DNA of 64,000 nt from Isochrysis galbana (Eukaryota > Haptophyta > Isochrysidales > Isochrysidaceae). The notes under the pieces are model-generated. The model saw only the letters and a program-made list of their open reading frames with translations. It made no database searches and was not told the DNA's origin. This document shows, piece after piece, positions 61,275 through 64,000 of the stretch (position 1 is its first letter; each line of letters opens with the position of its first letter). The stretch is from contig CM030935.1 in the NCBI GenBank assembly GCA_018136815.1, forward strand, positions 2,120,388 through 2,184,387. The letters are read 5' to 3'. The translations under genes were made by a program, and so were the position numbers.

Positions 61275-62250
61275 TTTGACTCCAGCATTCGTTTGGCGTG
61301 CTCGACTACTGTGCGCGTGAGTGGCTCATGGGCGTTGCTATCATCCAGCAAATCAGCCTTTCAACATGAAAGCTCCCTTTTGTTGGATGGGTGGGAAATT
61401 CAAGGACTGATTGAGCGAGATGAGTGAATGGGTCATCCTTATGTTCAGCCCCTTCTCCTCCTGCACGCGGCATGTTGGCGTTAGATGGAATAGTTCGATG
61501 ATGTAACACTCCATCACTTGGTGGGCATGGGATGCGCTCTTTGATATCGAACTTGAATGCGTTAGGCGTTGGCCGTTGCGTCGCGATTTGCGCACACGCA
61601 ATGCTGCTGCGATATTCGTATACTTGTGAGTTTGGCTTATTCGGGGGGGGAGGGGGGGGGAGCAGATCATAGGGCCCGCCCCCCACCCCGCCACCGGCTC
61701 CCTCACCTCTTACCTCTGCGGGCGCTCGGGCTTGGATGCGGAGTTGGCTAGAAAAGACGCACGGATCGCAGCGTTTCCTCCCCACTGCAATGGTGGGGGT
61801 TCCCCGGTGAGTCGTTTTTTGGGTAGAAAGAGGTAGAGCGTGGATGTCCCTCAGGAGTAGGAGTTGGAGTGATTCGGACTTGGTTGTTGCAGGCCGTAGC
61901 GCCGCCCATGGGGCGCTTTGTTTGCGCTTGGCGTAGTAAGGGTAAGGGGTCTCCTCCTCTTTTGGAGGGGAGTGCTTGGCGAGCTGCCTGGTGCTGAGCG
62001 GAGGCGGACGCGAGGTCGCGCTCGTCGTGCGCCGGGAGTTAAGATGGGGGGGGGGGGGGGGACCGTAGTACGTAGTAATTCTGAGCGGGGAGATTTGTCT
62101 CCATGTGATAGTCCTGTCTCTGAGCACTCGGCAGACTTTGCTGCACAGTGCACAATGCTGACAAGGCCTCTTTGAGAAGGGGGTTGAGTTGACTGACTGG
62201 GTCAGTGCCTCAGCACAAGGTCAGCACCGCAGAATTGTAGGGGCCCAGGC
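61275..62250. other. No supported gene
   Basis: A 273-codon minus-strand ORF (61306-62127) spans most of it, but its composition (Pro/Thr/Arg, poly-Pro from G-runs at 61644-61661 and 62047-62061) looks accidental, with no motif or splice partner. Confidence 0.4.
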
Positions 62251-62251
62251 G

Positions 62252-62391
62252 AACTAAGTTTATACTTGGTTCGCCCATGGGGGGGCACGAGCCCCCCCCT
62301 CTCTCCACTCCTCCCCTGCCGAGGCGGCTTGCCTTCATTTGGCATTTGGGCTCTCCTTTCCCTCCGGTTTCTTGCCCTCCCGCGGGGAGTC
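62252..62391 (-). repeat. 3' end of hairpin-terminated repeat (family A)
   Basis: AACTAAGTTTATACTTGGTT at 62252-62271, then CGCCCATGGGGGGGCACGAG and the CTCTCTCCACTCCTCCCC body, reverse complement of 59570-59637. It abuts the stop codon of the cytochrome b561 exon. Confidence 0.8.
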
Positions 62392-62745
62392 TCACCCTAC
62401 CATGAGCCCCCCCGCGAGCACCCCGAAGGAGAGGCCCAGCAGCACCACGTACGCGACGAGAACGGCGTCGCCTTGGCTCGGCATGAGGGATCGTCCCGAG
62501 AGGGCCTGGTAGACGTCCACGCCGAGCACGGCGTAGCCCGTCCCCTTGTGCGCGACCCGCCACACGGCTCGGCGTGTGGTGCGGGCGCCGGGCCTGCCGC
62601 GCACGAGCGCGTTGAGCGGCTGCAGCAGAGCGAGGACGAAGGCGACGATCCCGAGCGTGTGATGTGGGTGCGAGAAGTGGCGCCCTCGGGGCACCGACGC
62701 GACGGCGAGCGTGACGCCGGCGGCGGCCACCGCAAGGCCGCTTCC
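62392..62745 (-). CDS. Cytochrome b561-domain exon (C-terminal part), flanked by repeats
   Basis: 118 codons including stop, after the acceptor CTCTCTCAG at 62746. Text: GLAVAAAGVTLAVASVPRG, then HFSHPHHTLGIVAFVLALLQ, PLNALVRG, RRAVWRVAHKGTGYAVLGV, DVYQALSG and a final helix AVLVAYVVLLGLSFGVLAGG. The two helix histidines (HHTLG, AHKGTG) are the haem ligands expected in a b561 domain of the DOMON-b561 type, electron carriers across membranes. Upstream exons were not found: above 62790 the sequence is repeat. Either repeats landed in the intron and 3' UTR of a real gene, or this is an exon captured within a repeat. The frame is intact. Confidence 0.65.
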   Translation of the reverse strand, partial: GSGLAVAAAGVTLAVASVPRGRHFSHPHHTLGIVAFVLALLQPLNALVRGRPGARTTRRAVWRVAHKGTGYAVLGVDVYQALSGRSLMPSQGDAVLVAYVVLLGLSFGVLAGGLMVG

Positions 62746-62789
62746 CTGAGAGAGCGGGGAAGGGGGGAGCGTTGTTGGGGTTTCGTCCT

Positions 62790-63000
62790 TTTTTGGTGGG
62801 AGGGGCCGCATGGGGGAGGAGAGACACACCTGCACCGCGCGATGCACACGGAGCCGCTCATTGCTCCAACCCCTCCTCCCCCCCTGTTCGACAGGCAGAC
62901 AGCTCTCCTCGAGGCCACGCTGGGGGAAAACCCCTTTCGGGTAAAACAACGCGGGGGGGGGGGGGGGGGGGGCACTCGTGAATCTAGGGGTCCAGAGCGC
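62790..63000 (-). repeat. Family A internal fragment
   Basis: The reverse complement of 62845-62905 reads CTGTCTGCCTGTCGAACAGG followed by a G-run and TTGGAGCAATG, matching 46540-46590. The G/C run at 62950-62972 is simple sequence. Confidence 0.6.
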
Positions 63001-63009
63001 TAATCTCCC

Positions 63010-63592
63010 TCGTCAGAGCGAGTGGCCGCGGCGAGCCGCGGCCCTTCCCTCCTGGCTCTGGCGCCCCCATCTTCTTTAACCTAAACGGGGCAAGAAGATA
63101 CGTTAGCGCCGGAGGGGGGAGAGGCAGCTCCCCCCTCCCCTCCCTCTTCCCTCTTCCTCCTCTCTTCCCTGCGGCGGGGGCCCATGGCGCGCGCCTGCAG
63201 CCCCACTTTAGGTCCCCAGATGGCCTGCAGGGGCCTGGGAGCACAGCTCAGGGGGCAGGTGAGGCTGGGGCATGGCCTTGGCCCCTCTTGGCCCTCTCAC
63301 CTCTCCCTCGCTAGAGCTCCGCCGAATAATGGAGCTGGCTGCTGGGGGGTCCTAATCAGGGGGGGCCAGGGAGAGGAGAGGCTGGTCAGAGAGATGGGCT
63401 GGCCACGACGGGCCAGGGCGGGCGAGTCATGCGGGCCTGTGGGGAGAGGAATGGGTCTGCATGGCTGTGTGCTCTTGACAAGCCATCAGGGCCATGTCAA
63501 CAGAGTGGGTGGTTCCTCCCCCATGGCGGGGGAGGAGTGGAGAGAGGGGGGGCTCGTGCCCCCCCATGGGTGAACCAAGTATAAACTTAGTT
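63010..63592 (+). repeat. Diverged family A repeat, long copy
   Basis: Shares CATGGCGCGCGCCTGCAG, GGGGCAGGTGAGGCTGGGGC, GATGGGCTGGCCACGACGGGC and CTCGTGCCCCCCCATGGGTG with 46380-46769, and ends AACCAAGTATAAACTTAGTT at 63573-63592. The interior is altered. Confidence 0.75.
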
Positions 63593-64000
63593 GTCTAGGT
63601 GTGTAATGAACCCGCCCAATCCACGCGGCCAAGAATGCCACGCAACACGCAACACAACTCACACACAAGCAACACATGAGCACACACCTAGTACCCTCTC
63701 AACAATGTGACTAGGAGCGCAATGCACACCTATCAACTGTTCACAAAGCAATGTAACATGGGTTACAGACTCATTGCTCTCTGCAACATCATCGTAGCCG
63801 TGTGTAGTGTCAAAGATACGTGTATAGCTTGGAAGCACCCATCACCTCGAAGGCAGGAGGCAAAAGCGTCCCCCTGCTAAAGAAACACGGACGGCCACTA
63901 TACCTGCATTGTGGGTTGCGACGGCTAACGCCGTTACGTCGTCACATCACAGTGTGCCCTTCGCGTCCTTCTGCCGCGCATCTCACCAGGGCGAAGAGAT
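63593..64000. other. No supported gene
   Basis: Sequence after the family A terminus; no ORF with recognisable content. Confidence 0.4.

Noticed and set aside
61306-62127. 273-codon minus-strand ORF
   Set aside because: Composition looks random, it contains poly-Pro from G-runs, and no splice signals or motifs accompany it.
63573-63600. Helitron end (hairpin followed by CTAG)
   Set aside because: Only this copy has CTAG after the hairpin; other copies do not, and one copy has an 18-bp target duplication, which Helitrons do not make.
1-64000. tRNA, rRNA, CRISPR arrays, bacterial operons
   Set aside because: None seen by eye; spliced genes and LTR retrotransposons show a eukaryotic nuclear origin. 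A covariance-model scan would be needed to exclude small RNA genes.

Overview
The window is eukaryotic nuclear DNA, most likely from a microalga with a secondary plastid. A haptophyte is my best guess, which is inference. The grounds are a GC-rich genome, short GT-AG introns in most genes, a plastid-targeted CPP1-like gene behind an N-terminal presequence, an EFCAB10-like gene typical of ciliated cells, and families I associate with haptophytes and other algae. There is one 100-N assembly gap (3453-3552). I saw no rRNA, tRNA or CRISPR array.

Layout. 31-3072 (-): a receptor-like membrane protein with a cytosolic SHEW / WIDYTSIPQ / RRGWCRLE domain. 4.0-4.6 kb: repeats. 4.97-7.0 kb (-): a secreted fibronectin-III protein with a broken copy of one of its own domains just downstream. 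7.7-8.8 kb: repeats, including a ~173-bp tandem array. 9.8-14.7 kb (-): two GTP-cyclohydrolase-II/URC1-like modules, apparently in one gene, the first catalytically dead. 14.7-16.1 kb: GA-rich low complexity. 16.1-17.5 kb (+): CPP1-like plastid protein. 19.6-20.8 kb (-): LOV-like PAS protein without the photoactive cysteine. 24.8-25.7 kb (-): EFCAB10-like ciliary protein.

26.2-31.9 kb is a 5'-LTR-plus-gag fragment of one chromovirus with a second, internally deleted copy of the same family inserted in its LTR. Then come a plastid-like membrane protein (33.3-34.3 kb, -), a fucosyltransferase-like gene (34.7-36.6 kb, -) and, divergent from it, an ABHD4/5-like hydrolase (36.8-38.1 kb, +). 39,493-45,884 is a complete, very young Ty3/gypsy chromovirus with 5-bp target duplications and no gag body or protease; it sits inside an older repeat. 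47.2-55.8 kb (+) is an intronless 2,887-residue helical-repeat protein, perhaps Nup188-like. The last 8 kb is mostly retroposon sequence (a 1,144-bp insertion nested in another element, both with 18-bp target duplications), an acidic nuclear-type protein and a cytochrome b561 exon surrounded by repeats.

The genes do not form a pathway; this is an ordinary mix of host genes separated by transposable elements. The most unusual items are the tandem URC1-like gene with a pseudoenzyme half, the receptor-like gene, and the repeat family that always ends in the hairpin AACTAAGTATAAACTTAGTT.
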